Assembly: GCF_900103485.1 (NCBI RefSeq)
Contig: NZ_FNHW01000001.1
Location: forward strand, 3,307,057 to 3,371,056
DNA: 64,000 nucleotides
Origin: Fictibacillus solisalsi
GTDB lineage: Bacteria; Bacillota; Bacilli; Bacillales; Fictibacillaceae
Direction: 5' to 3'
Below the pieces are notes generated by a model. That model worked only from the letters and a program-made list of their open reading frames with translations. It did no database searches and was not told the DNA's origin. Each line of letters opens with the position of its first letter. The first letter of the stretch is position 1. This document shows, piece by piece, positions 8,489 through 17,418 of the stretch. The translations under genes were made by a program, and so were the position numbers.

Positions 8489-9648
8489 AATACGAGCTGT
8501 TCTTTTCTATGATTTTTTTTTGTTGCCATTGCATACTCTTTTTTGGTGTAAACGTAACCTTCCATAATTCTTCTTGAGGTCCGGACCACCTTTATCGCGT
8601 GCACTTTCTTTTCATAGAGTTTTGCCTGGGTTTCCATCACCCCGGCAGGATGGGCAAGGCGTAATGTGCTGCTCCGGTCTGAAATCATACGGGAAACAAT
8701 GGTGTTTTCCAGGTAAGCCGCCGCTGTTGTACATACCGCCCCCGTTATGGCCAATGCCCTGTGAGGCCGCTGCATGGACATCATCCGAATGACCAAATCC
8801 ATTTCCTCCGCTTTCCGCTTCCTGCCGGTAAGATCCATGTAATCCCTGGGTTCCGCTACAATCGTAAGCTTTGGCACAGCGGGTGATTGATCCGTCGCCT
8901 CTTCTCTTGAACAAAATCCGCAAAGCTCAGCAGCGATTGATCGTACTTCTTCCAGTTTTGCTAATGAATCCGGGGAATAGTCATCAGGCAGTTCGATTCC
9001 GTTCAACCCCACATCTATCGCCTTTACAAAAACAAGCGGATTAGCGACATCGACGATAGAGATACAAAAGGCACCGAACGATGTCTCAATGAAATCAATG
9101 GCATTTCCAGTAGGAAACACCCTGCCTGTCACAGATCCTTCGGCATCTTCAAATGACAGATAAATAGGAGATCCGGTTCCTGGCACCCCGGGAATCGAAC
9201 AATTCCCTTCCTGTTTCACCCTTCCGTCCTCTACTTCCACTTCCGAAATAATCACCTTTTTTGTATTCGTATTGTAAATCCTTACTTCCGTAACGGGCAC
9301 CCTTGCCGCCACCAAACCCTGTTCGATGGCATAGGGGCCAACAGCCGAGGAGATATTTCCACAGTTCCCTTTAAAATCGACCATTTTCTTGTCGATGCTC
9401 ACCTGGGCAAAGGTATAATCAATATCCACACCTGCTTGCTCTGATTTCTTTATAATGGCCACTTTACTGGTAAGCGAATTGGCGCCGCCCAATCCATCAA
9501 TTTGCAAGTGGTCCGGACTTCCCATGACATCCAGCAAAAACTCTTCCCAATCATTCCGCAGCTCTGGCATATCCTGTTCATTGAAAAATGCGCCTTTGCT
9601 TGTTCCTCCCCGCATGATGGTTACCGGAACTTTCGTCATCTTCATCAC
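8485..9648 (-). CDS. PrpF-family isomerase
   Basis: 387 residues. The N-terminus VTIMRGGTSKGAFF and the internal GNCGNISSAVGPYAIEQG are signatures of the PrpF family (diaminopimelate-epimerase-like fold), which isomerises double bonds in unsaturated carboxylic acids such as 2-methylaconitate, 4-oxalomesaconate and aconitate. The gene is divergent from a LysR regulator and close to a CitMHS carrier, so a tricarboxylate such as trans-aconitate is a reasonable substrate (inference). The last 3 bases overlap the end of the convergent membrane protein gene. Confidence 0.85.
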   Translation of the reverse strand: MMKMTKVPVTIMRGGTSKGAFFNEQDMPELRNDWEEFLLDVMGSPDHLQIDGLGGANSLTSKVAIIKKSEQAGVDIDYTFAQVSIDKKMVDFKGNCGNISSAVGPYAIEQGLVAARVPVTEVRIYNTNTKKVIISEVEVEDGRVKQEGNCSIPGVPGTGSPIYLSFEDAEGSVTGRVFPTGNAIDFIETSFGAFCISIVDVANPLVFVKAIDVGLNGIELPDDYSPDSLAKLEEVRSIAAELCGFCSREEATDQSPAVPKLTIVAEPRDYMDLTGRKRKAEEMDLVIRMMSMQRPHRALAITGAVCTTAAAYLENTIVSRMISDRSSTLRLAHPAGVMETQAKLYEKKVHAIKVVRTSRRIMEGYVYTKKEYAMATKKNHRKEQLVF

Positions 9649-9733
9649 CTCAACTGATCTGTTCTTCTCTCTTTGACCTCATCTTAGTCCAATACTTCTG
9701 ATAAATTAAATACATAATATTTATCCAAAATAC

Positions 9734-9750
9734 TAAAAAATATTTATAAC
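9734..9750 (-). promoter_or_regulatory. 17-bp repeat, copy A, before the PrpF gene
   Basis: On the minus strand this reads GTTATAAATATTTTTTA. An exact copy lies before the CitMHS gene at 10684-10700. Similarity continues past the 17-mer (a shared TGGATAAA, then TATTTAA-T/C-TTAT). Each copy points towards the gene it precedes. Probable LysR-regulator binding region. Confidence 0.65.
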
Positions 9751-9791
9751 CTAAAACAGAAATGATAGGATGAAAAAAAGGAGTGAGAAAA

Positions 9792-10661
9792 ATGGACGAG
9801 AAAGACTGGGCATTAATGAAAATATTATACGAGGAAAAAAGTATTACGCGTGCAGCAGAAAGGCTTTACATTTCCCAGCCTGCTCTGAGCTATCGGCTGA
9901 AACACCTCGAGGAAGCCTTCGATACCCGCTTGTTTTATAAACGAAAAAGAGGAATTGAATTTACCGCAGAAGGAGAATATCTCGCAAAATATGCAGAGCA
10001 AATGATGGAAGAACTGCAGAGGACAAAAGATCACATCTCGAATATCGGACAAGCGGTGAAAGGGACCCTTCGAATCGGCGTATCGAGTAATTTTGCGCAA
10101 TACCGCCTTCCCGATATTCTTAAACGATTTTCGAAAATCTATCCTGACGTCCAATTTAAGGTCAATACCGGCTGGAGCACGAAAATTATGAGTCTGTTGG
10201 ATGCTTCCAGTATCCACGTTGGCGTGTTAAGAGGAGATTACCATTGGCGGGGAGATAAATTTTTGCTGACAAAAGAGAGGCTATGTCTGATCTCCAGATC
10301 TGAAGTCAATTTGGAAAACCTGCCAGAATTGCCGCTGATCCACTATAAGACCGATACATCGCTCGATAATTTAATCAACGCATGGTGGCACGATAACTTT
10401 GCCAGCCCGCCGTCTGTTGCGATGGAAGTGGATCGTCAGGAAACCTGCAAGGAGATGGTCAAGCATGGACTCGGATTCGGAATTGTTCCCGAAATCTGCC
10501 TGCAGCCTTCAGACAACCTATTTGTAAAAGGGCTTTCGTATAAAAATAACGAACCTGTCCTTCGTGATACCTGGCTGATGTATCATCCCGATTCTCTCAA
10601 CCTTGCAGTCGCCAAAGCATTTATTGATTTCCTAAATCAAGAACCCTCAACGGCCTTGTAA
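9792..10661 (+). CDS. LysR-family transcriptional regulator
   Basis: ATG 9792 lies 8 bases after AAGGAG; an in-frame GTG 9 bases upstream overlaps that site and is less likely. 289 residues. The N-terminal winged helix-turn-helix (ITRAAERLYISQPALSYRLKHLEE) is followed by a periplasmic-binding-protein-like effector domain. It diverges from the PrpF-family gene and precedes the CitMHS carrier, the usual place for a regulator of both. Its effector is probably the transported tricarboxylate or a product of it. Confidence 0.9.
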   Translation: MDEKDWALMKILYEEKSITRAAERLYISQPALSYRLKHLEEAFDTRLFYKRKRGIEFTAEGEYLAKYAEQMMEELQRTKDHISNIGQAVKGTLRIGVSSNFAQYRLPDILKRFSKIYPDVQFKVNTGWSTKIMSLLDASSIHVGVLRGDYHWRGDKFLLTKERLCLISRSEVNLENLPELPLIHYKTDTSLDNLINAWWHDNFASPPSVAMEVDRQETCKEMVKHGLGFGIVPEICLQPSDNLFVKGLSYKNNEPVLRDTWLMYHPDSLNLAVAKAFIDFLNQEPSTAL

Positions 10662-10683
10662 TGCTTTTAGCCAGCATTGTTAC

Positions 10684-10700
10684 GTTATAAATATTTTTTA
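10684..10700 (+). promoter_or_regulatory. 17-bp repeat, copy B, before the CitMHS gene
   Basis: GTTATAAATATTTTTTA, identical to the minus-strand copy at 9734-9750, with partly conserved sequence continuing to about 10735. Candidate LysR operator and promoter region. Confidence 0.65.
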
Positions 10701-10791
10701 TTGAATGGATAAAAAAATATATATTTAACTTATTCATTGACGTGTATTATTCTTGAACAAACATGTTGGGCGCTTTTAAAACCATTTATTT

Positions 10792-10805
10792 TGAAAGCGT
10801 ATACA
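10792..10805 (+). promoter_or_regulatory. cre site (CcpA) before the CitMHS gene
   Basis: TGAAAGCGTATACA matches cre at 13 of 14 positions and sits just before the ribosome binding site, a position suited to roadblock repression. B. subtilis citM is likewise CcpA-controlled. Confidence 0.65.
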
Positions 10806-10827
10806 GAAATGAGGAGGTTTCCGTACT

Positions 10828-12162
10828 ATGCTGGCTATTCTTGGTATTATCATGATTGTGGTGTTTACGTATTTGATTATGGCGAAACGTTTATCACCCA
10901 TCGCCTCGCTTACTCTTGTTCCTGTCGTCTTTGCTGTACTTGGCGGATTTGGAGGGAAGCTCGGCACGATGATTATGGACGGCCTGAAACTTGTCGCTCC
11001 ATCTGCTGCTTTGCTGCTGTTTGCCATTTTGTTTTTTGGTATTTTAATCGATGCCGGCTTGTTTGACCCACTTGTTGAAAAGATTCTCAAGATTGTTAAA
11101 GGAGATCCTGTAAAAATTGCCATTGGAACAGCCATTCTTTCCTTGCTGGTGGCGTTGGACGGAGATGGAACCACCACCTATATGATCGCTGTTTCCGCAT
11201 TGCTTCCCCTTTACATCCGCATTGGGATGAATCCATTGATTCTGGCTACCGTATCCATGCTTTCACTCAGCATTATGAGCGGAATGACCCCTTGGGGCGG
11301 CCCTGCCACACGGGCGATTGCCGTCATGGGGCTGGATGCTTCCGAATTTTTCATCCCGCTGCTGCCGACGATGATCGGAGGCGCGTTATGGGTTGTTTTT
11401 ACAGGGTATCTTCTCGGAAAAAGAGAACGCCGCCGGATTGGAATTGCCGATCTGCAGCATAAAAAAGTAGATCCTGAAATCCTTTCACAATTGGCAGCTG
11501 CCCAGGAAACCATGTCGGCAGACGGTGGATCTGAAAGCTTTAAACGCCCGCATCTCCGCTATTTCAACTTATTGCTTGTAATTGTTGTGATGACCGTTTT
11601 GGTCATGGGCTTGCTTCCGGCTCCCGCTTTATTCTTAGTCGGCTTCATAGTTGCGTTGATGATCAACTATCCGAATCTTGATCTTCAAAAGGAACGAATC
11701 GCCGCACATGCGAACAATGCACTCACCGTTGTACTGCTGGTGTTTGCTGCAGGTGTTTTTGCCGGAATATTATCAGGCACAAAAATGGTGGATGCGATCG
11801 CACAGACACTCATATCCATCATTCCGGATCCGGCTGGTCCGCTGTTCCCGGCGATCGTGGCCATCACCAGCATGCCGTTTACCTTTGTTCTTTCCAACGA
11901 TGCCTATTACTTCGGCGTGCTTCCGATTCTTGCTGAGGCCGCTTCCGCTTACGGAGTTAGTCCGGTTGAAATTGCAAGGGCTTCCATTATGGGGCAGCCG
12001 GTTCATTTAATGAGTCCGCTGGTGGCTTCCACCTTCTTGCTTGTCAGTATGGTCAATGTCGATATTAGTGCATTTCAGCGTTTTGCATACAAATGGGCCA
12101 TTTTGACCGCATTGGTTATCACCTGTCTGGCTCTGCTTACCGGAGCGTTAACCTTGATTTGA
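10828..12162 (+). CDS. CitMHS-family tricarboxylate transporter
   Basis: 444 residues, about 12 membrane segments. Features of the citrate-Mg2+/Ca2+:H+ symporter family include ALDGDGTTTYMIAVSALLPLY, SGMTPWGGPATRA, and a second-half SNDAYYFGVLPILAEAA. It should bring metal-complexed citrate or a related tricarboxylate across the membrane. GAGGAGG precedes the ATG. The linked PrpF-family enzyme suggests that aconitate-like acids, not only citrate, are handled. Confidence 0.9.
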   Translation: MLAILGIIMIVVFTYLIMAKRLSPIASLTLVPVVFAVLGGFGGKLGTMIMDGLKLVAPSAALLLFAILFFGILIDAGLFDPLVEKILKIVKGDPVKIAIGTAILSLLVALDGDGTTTYMIAVSALLPLYIRIGMNPLILATVSMLSLSIMSGMTPWGGPATRAIAVMGLDASEFFIPLLPTMIGGALWVVFTGYLLGKRERRRIGIADLQHKKVDPEILSQLAAAQETMSADGGSESFKRPHLRYFNLLLVIVVMTVLVMGLLPAPALFLVGFIVALMINYPNLDLQKERIAAHANNALTVVLLVFAAGVFAGILSGTKMVDAIAQTLISIIPDPAGPLFPAIVAITSMPFTFVLSNDAYYFGVLPILAEAASAYGVSPVEIARASIMGQPVHLMSPLVASTFLLVSMVNVDISAFQRFAYKWAILTALVITCLALLTGALTLI

Positions 12163-12228
12163 CGTTGCATGTGTTACTTTTTCGCCTCCTTTGGGTAAAA
12201 CTGTACTAAGCCTAAAGGAGGTGGAAAC

Positions 12229-12963
12229 ATGTGGATTGCCGCAATGTGGGGGGCCATATCTGGTTCAGCGGTGCTCTTGGGCGCCATTGCCGCCATGGCC
12301 ATCCCGATCAAAAAACGAGTGATAGGCTTCATCATGTCGTTTGGTACAGGAGTATTGATAGGTGCTGCTACATATGAATTACTCGGCGAGTCTGTACGGT
12401 CGGGAGGCTTGCTTCCAACTGGATCAGGCTTTTTGGTTGGCGCCATCGTGTTCACCCTTCTGGATTTTTTTATCTCGAGAAAAGGAGGCCATCAGCGGAA
12501 GCGGTCGGCCGGACAGAATGATGCTTCGAAAAGCAGTTCCGGCCTTGCGATTTTTATCGGAACGGTAATGGACGCCATTCCGGAATCCATTATGATCGGT
12601 GCCAGTCTTATCGAAAATAACAATGTCAGCTGGTTGCTGGTCATCGCCATTTTTATCAGTAATATTCCGGAAGGCTTGTCGAGTACGTCGGGTATGCTGA
12701 AAAGCAACATGAGCAAACAGAAAATCCTGATTCTCTGGGCAACCGTTCTCTTCATCTCTACCCTTAGCGCATGGGGAGGTTATTTCTTTTTGGAAAACGC
12801 CTCAGAGGAAGTCATGGCGATCATCGCCTCTTTTGCCGCGGGCGGTATTATCACCATGGTTGGCTCGACCATGATGCCTGAAGCCTTTGAAGAAGGAGGA
12901 TCCATTGTCGGCCTGGTCGCTGCCGTCGGATTGTTGGTTTCACTTATATTGACGACAATTTGA
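12229..12963 (+). CDS. ZIP-like membrane protein with degenerate metal motifs
   Basis: 244 residues and about eight membrane segments. The two halves of the ZIP metal site are recognisable as DAIPES and SNIPEG. In characterised ZIP transporters these read HNxPEG-like with metal-binding His; here the His positions are Asp and Ser. Transport of a divalent metal is therefore uncertain. AAAGGAGG precedes the ATG, and a terminator shared with the convergent gene follows. Confidence 0.75.
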   Translation: MWIAAMWGAISGSAVLLGAIAAMAIPIKKRVIGFIMSFGTGVLIGAATYELLGESVRSGGLLPTGSGFLVGAIVFTLLDFFISRKGGHQRKRSAGQNDASKSSSGLAIFIGTVMDAIPESIMIGASLIENNNVSWLLVIAIFISNIPEGLSSTSGMLKSNMSKQKILILWATVLFISTLSAWGGYFFLENASEEVMAIIASFAAGGIITMVGSTMMPEAFEEGGSIVGLVAAVGLLVSLILTTI

Positions 12964-12994
12964 AAAAGCAGCTGGCTCAGACCAGCAGCTTTTA
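12963..12994. terminator. bidirectional terminator
   Basis: AAAAGCAGCTGG / CCAGCAGCTTTT hairpin between convergent genes, with A/T runs on both sides. Confidence 0.8.
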
Positions 12995-14302
12995 TTCGTT
13001 TAGTTTAAAATGGTGCTTCTTCAAAAACTCAACAATCCCAGTTTCAAGACCGTCAGCAAGCGGAAGAGATGGATCAGTATATGTTTTTAAATTGGCCTCT
13101 CGTTCAGCCGGGGCTTCTTTTTGCACATGATTCATCTTATCAACCAGCAGCAGCTCTGCTTCCGGTTTTGCCTTTTTAAGAGTTTCTGCTTCGGACGCTG
13201 GCACCTGCAGATCATGCTTTCCATTAATAATTAACGTTGGAAGGTCGAGTTTCCGCACTTCTTTCGCCGGATCATACTTCATCCATGACATTAAATATGG
13301 CTGAACACTAGGGTTAAATATGCTTTTTAATGAGTTTGGAACGTCCTTTACCGTTTTCCCCTGTTGCAGTTGTTCCAATATCCATTCACTTTCTTTGTAT
13401 TGATCCTGAGGCAAACCGGCTTTCAACTGCTGTTTCAACACCTGGTCAATGGTATGGCCGGCACCTGACACGGATATATAGGCATCTGCGTTGTTTTTTT
13501 CTGCTGCAAGCATTCCAACCAGCGCACCTTCACTATGACCCAAAACAACCACTTTTGAAAATCGTTCATCTTGGTTCAATTTCGAAAGCCATTGCTTTGC
13601 ATCATCTACATTTTGATCGAAACGGTAGTCTTTTTGCGGAATCATCGCCTGTGCATTCTTGCCTGCTCCCCGCTTATCATATCGAACACTTGCAACCCCG
13701 TGCTTTTTTAGTGCCTCAGCCAGGAGTTTCAAGCTATTATTTTTGCCTTGCATCGCGGGAGAGTTTCCGTTCCGATCGGTCGGACCTGAACCTGGAATGA
13801 TTAGGGCAACCGGATATTCCCTTTCATCTTCTGGCGTCATAAGCGAACCGTAAAGCTTTCCAGTTGATGTTTCAATAGATAAGAACTTCTCTTGATCTGC
13901 CTTATTGGCTGCCTTTTTCTTTTTTTCTATTTGAAAAGGAAATGTTTTTCCTTGTTGGGTAAATGTTCCGCTTATTTCCTTTTCTTTTTGCTCCCCTTTA
14001 AATATGATACTTTGTCCTGGCAGCGGTATGGAAAAAGAAACGTCCTTGCCCTTTTTCTTGATGTCAGATAAAGAAAAATCTTCTATTCCCTGAGCAGGTA
14101 TACTAATACTTCCTGATTTCCCGTCGTTAAAGTTTATCAAAATCTGAAGAGGCTGATTTGGAATCTTAATTTCACCTTTCCAATTTCCCGTAATCGCAAG
14201 ATCTTTATCCGAACTTTTTTGTTCTTTTTTCACCTCGGTACCGCACCCCGCCACTGTTAAAATAAGCATGAACATCAATAACACTTTCAATGGTTTACTC
14301 AA
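12992..14302 (-). CDS. alpha/beta-hydrolase lipoprotein
   Basis: 436 residues. A lipoprotein signal ends in LTVAGC with Cys20, so the protein is anchored on the outer face of the membrane. Residues about 35-125 form a beta-rich domain of unknown role (GNWKGEIKIPN). The C-terminal hydrolase domain has the nucleophile in GHSEG (about residue 257), the acid in INGKHDLQVP, and the His in MNHVQKE. The tail of the hydrolase resembles peptidase/esterase families with a serine active site. Substrate unknown. Confidence 0.85.
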   Translation of the reverse strand: MSKPLKVLLMFMLILTVAGCGTEVKKEQKSSDKDLAITGNWKGEIKIPNQPLQILINFNDGKSGSISIPAQGIEDFSLSDIKKKGKDVSFSIPLPGQSIIFKGEQKEKEISGTFTQQGKTFPFQIEKKKKAANKADQEKFLSIETSTGKLYGSLMTPEDEREYPVALIIPGSGPTDRNGNSPAMQGKNNSLKLLAEALKKHGVASVRYDKRGAGKNAQAMIPQKDYRFDQNVDDAKQWLSKLNQDERFSKVVVLGHSEGALVGMLAAEKNNADAYISVSGAGHTIDQVLKQQLKAGLPQDQYKESEWILEQLQQGKTVKDVPNSLKSIFNPSVQPYLMSWMKYDPAKEVRKLDLPTLIINGKHDLQVPASEAETLKKAKPEAELLLVDKMNHVQKEAPAEREANLKTYTDPSLPLADGLETGIVEFLKKHHFKLNE

Positions 14303-14477
14303 TACTTCAGCTCCATTCCATTAAAGAGAATTTCTATTCAACTTTATCACAGCTACCATAATTTTACTCAAACACTGTGAAAATAGAGCAATTATGCACA
14401 TTAAATTTACATTTTTTAGTAATTTATAATATTTTTGGATCAGGTGAAGAGAGGTAGAAATGTATGAAGTCAAAATA

Positions 14478-14524
14478 AAAAAACCAGGCCTTCCTTTTGA
14501 CTTGGGTCAAAAGAAAGCGCCTGG
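14478..14524 (-). terminator. long-stem terminator after the TerC gene
   Basis: Minus strand: CCAGGCG-CTTTCTTTTGAC pairs with GTCAAAAGGAAG-GCCTGG, about 18 bp of stem, then a T run. Confidence 0.85.
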
Positions 14525-14537
14525 CTTGTCCGGATGA

Positions 14538-15197
14538 TTAATGACTTTCTGCATGCCGGCCGCTGAACTTGCCGATCACAACGACAAGCACGGCGAGCAG
14601 AAGCGGTACAATAAGATGGAGATTGAAATCGAAGTTTTCGAGGTAATGCCCGACAGCCTTGTCCTTCAACATCATTTCGCCTGCGGTATAGCCGAGTAAT
14701 GCTGCTCCGAGAATGATGATGATCGGGAATCTTGTCATGATCTTCATTAGCAGCTGGCTTCCCCAAATAATTAATGGAATACTGATGATGAGACCAAGAA
14801 TGATCAGCACGATATTTCCGTTGGCTGCCCCCGCAACGGCCACAATGTTGTCCAAACTCATGACAAGGTCCGCTACAATAATGGTTTTAATCGCCCCGGA
14901 AAGGCTGGAGTTCGCTTCAACATCCCCCTCTTCTTCCCCTTTTAAAAGCTTAATGGCAATCCACAATAACAGCAGTCCGCCGACAAAGTTCAAAAAAGGA
15001 ATCTTCAACAAATAAACCGCAACAAACGTTAACACCACTCTTAAAAATATCGCTCCGAAGGTACCGAAGAAAATGGCCTTGTTTCTGTGCCGCTCCTCGA
15101 GGTTTCGGCAGGCAAGCGCGATAACTACTGCGTTATCCCCGCTCAGCACAATATTTATAAGAAGGATTTCCAAAAGATTGACCAATAAATTATCCAT
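14538..15197 (-). CDS. TerC-family integral membrane protein
   Basis: 219 residues and about seven membrane segments. Both TerC signature repeats are present: SGDNAVVIAL near residue 19 and SLDNIVAVAG in the second half. Bacillus relatives (YceF/MeeF, YkoY/MeeY, YjbE) are linked to manganese export and metalation of secreted enzymes. I saw no yybP-ykoY manganese riboswitch in the short leader, so metal control at RNA level is not supported here. Confidence 0.88.
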   Translation of the reverse strand: MDNLLVNLLEILLINIVLSGDNAVVIALACRNLEERHRNKAIFFGTFGAIFLRVVLTFVAVYLLKIPFLNFVGGLLLLWIAIKLLKGEEEGDVEANSSLSGAIKTIIVADLVMSLDNIVAVAGAANGNIVLIILGLIISIPLIIWGSQLLMKIMTRFPIIIILGAALLGYTAGEMMLKDKAVGHYLENFDFNLHLIVPLLLAVLVVVIGKFSGRHAESH

Positions 15198-15335
15198 GAA
15201 ACCACCTTATCTATGTTAAATAATTCACTATAATATCCCATTATAATAGTTTACCATTATTTATTCTATAACAGAAAAAATTTTATCTAAAAAAGAGGTT
15301 TCATGGATTACAAGAATGGTTTCCAGGAAATTTTC

Positions 15336-15794
15336 TTAATTTTTACGGCTTTGCTTCTTTTTTTCTCGATTCATCAGCCATTTAATAAAAACATTCGGTT
15401 CTTTTATCCGGCAATTATGAAAAGAGGTGATCTTCCAATTGCCATCTTGCTTTACTATAATATTCGTATTAATGGACTCCCGTTTTTCTGAAAAGCTTTT
15501 TTGATGCGGCATTTTGGTATTGCCGATGCAATGAACCACAGCAATTTCTTCTCCCAGAAAACGAATATTTGTAATCCGGCCTTGCATCTGGGATCCCTTT
15601 AGAACCCCATTAAATAACTCTTCATGGCTTTGTTTAACCTGCTCTCTACCTTTTATATGCTCTCCAAAAAATGTTATATAATCCACATCCTCTGTAAAGC
15701 AGCCGGCAAACAATGTGGCATCACCAGAGCTCCACGCTGAAAACAAGCTTTCAAACAAGTGATCAATTTCTCTTTTCCGTGTGTCCAAGTCCAT
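15336..15794 (-). CDS. SnoaL-like/DUF4440-type protein
   Basis: ATG 15794 is chosen because AGAGGAG lies about 8 bases upstream; the longer frame reaches into the PadR gene. 152 residues with the NTF2-like pattern: a helix with AWSSGDATLFAGCFTEDVDYITFFGEHIKGREQ, then strands ending DGNWKITSFHNCRI. This matches small SgcJ/EcaC-type proteins of the SnoaL-like superfamily, whose reactions vary. It starts 2 bases after the PadR stop, so the two genes form an operon. Confidence 0.8.
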   Translation of the reverse strand: MDLDTRKREIDHLFESLFSAWSSGDATLFAGCFTEDVDYITFFGEHIKGREQVKQSHEELFNGVLKGSQMQGRITNIRFLGEEIAVVHCIGNTKMPHQKSFSEKRESINTNIIVKQDGNWKITSFHNCRIKEPNVFIKWLMNREKKKQSRKN

Positions 15795-15796
15795 GA

Positions 15797-16363
15797 TCAA
15801 TCTCCTCTCCCTTGAATTCTTTCTTTTAAGGTGTTTGCCCATAACTTTTCAGAATTCCATTGCTCTTCCCCTAGTTGCATTAAACCCTCAATCGTTGAAA
15901 AGTAATGCACTTGGTCAAGCTTTTCGGTCTGGTCGGGATTTTGCTCAAACTCGGCTTGCTGCTTCCGCAAATGATCAAGGGCCCTTTGACAATAGTCAAG
16001 ATAATGATTAACAAGCATCACCCTGGCCCCATCATCAATTAAGTCCAAGTAGAGAGCTTTAATGTGGAACAGTTTTTGGTAATTGCCCATGTTCTTTTCT
16101 GTATCAAGCATCAATTCAATGAAACGTTCTTTCCCTTTATCTGTGATCTCAAATGTGCGTGACGACCGTTCACTTGGAAATGGAACGTCTGTAGCGGCCG
16201 TTTCTTGAATCAACTTCCTCTTCTCCAATTTGTTCAATAATGTGGAAAGCGTTCCCCTGCTTACCTGTTCCCATGGCCCGGTGGTATCATTGGAAATTTT
16301 GGAAATCAAATAAGCATGAAGAGGAAATCTCATTAACAGGCTTAAAACAAGCAATTCATACAT
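15797..16363 (-). CDS. PadR-family transcriptional regulator
   Basis: Start at ATG 16363 (MYELLVLSLL, preceded by GAAGGGG). 188 residues. The N-terminal winged helix (MYELLVLSLLMRFPLHAYLISKI, SRGTLSTLLNKLEKRKLI, then a beta wing) and a C-terminal helical Vir_act_alpha_C-like dimerisation region fit the PadR family. It should repress its own operon through the 33-bp palindrome at 16381-16413, and its small ligand is unknown. Confidence 0.88.
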   Translation of the reverse strand: MYELLVLSLLMRFPLHAYLISKISNDTTGPWEQVSRGTLSTLLNKLEKRKLIQETAATDVPFPSERSSRTFEITDKGKERFIELMLDTEKNMGNYQKLFHIKALYLDLIDDGARVMLVNHYLDYCQRALDHLRKQQAEFEQNPDQTEKLDQVHYFSTIEGLMQLGEEQWNSEKLWANTLKERIQGRGD

Positions 16364-16380
16364 GGTTCCCCTTCTTTCGA

Positions 16381-16413
16381 ATAGTTTTTTTAAAACGGTT
16401 TTAATAAAACTAT
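16381..16413. promoter_or_regulatory. 33-bp palindromic operator of the PadR regulator
   Basis: Arms ATAGTTTTTTTAAAAC and GTTTTAATAAAACTAT around one central base; only one base pair per arm breaks the symmetry. It covers the -10 box and the start of transcription of the PadR operon. Confidence 0.75.
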
Positions 16414-16437
16414 ATTCACCGGTTAATGAATTGTCAA
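16409..16437 (-). promoter_or_regulatory. sigma-A promoter of the PadR operon
   Basis: Minus strand: perfect -35 TTGACA (16432-16437), a 17-base spacer, and -10 TATAGT (16409-16414), which is itself the edge of the palindrome. Confidence 0.8.
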
Positions 16438-16501
16438 CCAAAACGTAAAAAATTCCACCTTCGTGTTTGAAGGCGGAACATACTAAATTGCTATCATCTC
16501 G

Positions 16502-17245
16502 TTACTGGCGGTTCCCTTTTTTAAAAAACCGGTGGAAAGGGCATTTAGAAACTGTCGTATCGTCATCATGCAAAAAATATTGCTTCCATTCGTAATTATC
16601 TTCATTTCCGTACGTTTTCAAATCCTTATGAATATCAATCGCATCATATTTCTTCAGACGGTCACGAATCCTTTTTTTTATTTTGGACGCTCTTGACGGA
16701 GAAGCATTGAATCTCTCGAGCACCCATCTTGGTGTAATGGCCAAAATAAAACAGGGAAAATACCTGCTATTACGGTTGACATGTGCCGGTGTGCCGCAAT
16801 ACATAAAATACTGCTCCCCATGAAAACAAAACTCCCACAGAGGTTGATGGGGGTCGTTCGGTATATGGGCTGGCCATTCACTCGGGTCCTGTTCGGCCAA
16901 ACCCGCCAGTTGGCTCCAAAACAGCTGTTCATACTCCTCCACCTCCATGCTTTCCGCCATTTCCCATGGTGTTTCATAAAACACGATAAGGGACGTATAA
17001 TCTCCGCAGTCCCTTGCGCATGCTGTATATTCCTCCAGCAGCCCCGCCAAATCCTCCACCGAGGATGTGTGGCCGGGATTTCCGGCAAATCCAAAACGAA
17101 ATTGGCGCAGAGACTCACCAATCGTTGCTGGAATACACGGAAACGGATGTGCTGTCGATCTCATCCTTCTCTCAAACTCATCAATCGCTCGTTCTTGCCA
17201 AAACGCCAGTTTCTCTCTCCTGATTGTATCGCTGTCATATAACAT
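16502..17245 (-). CDS. YqcI/YcgG-family protein
   Basis: Start at ATG 17245 (GGAGTGGGG upstream). 247 residues. Stretches such as HPFPCIPATIGESLRQFRFGF, PLWEFCFHGEQYFMYCGTPAH, NRNSRYFPCF and KCPFHRFF match the YqcI/YcgG family (B. subtilis YcgG). Some members are now known as heme-dependent N-hydroxylases (GntA type); whether this one binds heme is inference. It forms a single-gene unit. Confidence 0.85.
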   Translation of the reverse strand: MLYDSDTIRREKLAFWQERAIDEFERRMRSTAHPFPCIPATIGESLRQFRFGFAGNPGHTSSVEDLAGLLEEYTACARDCGDYTSLIVFYETPWEMAESMEVEEYEQLFWSQLAGLAEQDPSEWPAHIPNDPHQPLWEFCFHGEQYFMYCGTPAHVNRNSRYFPCFILAITPRWVLERFNASPSRASKIKKRIRDRLKKYDAIDIHKDLKTYGNEDNYEWKQYFLHDDDTTVSKCPFHRFFKKGNRQ

Positions 17246-17418
17246 ACGCCCCACTCCCTGAAAACCATTCGTACCAATGTATTCCTGGTGGGCCAATCAG
17301 GTGAATGTACCGGTGGCGATCGATCATGCTGTTCACGTTAATAGAATGGAGAGAGTACGTTTTCAAACAGGAATAAAAGTCTGCCATTTCGGGAAAAGGA
17401 CGGCATGGAGGTGTCGAG

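Noticed and set aside
14463-14540. 25-codon rightward frame with an AGAGAGG site
   Set aside because: It is made largely of the terC terminator hairpin; too short to support.
15198-15300. Manganese riboswitch before terC
   Set aside because: The leader is short and AT-rich and lacks the conserved yybP-ykoY core.
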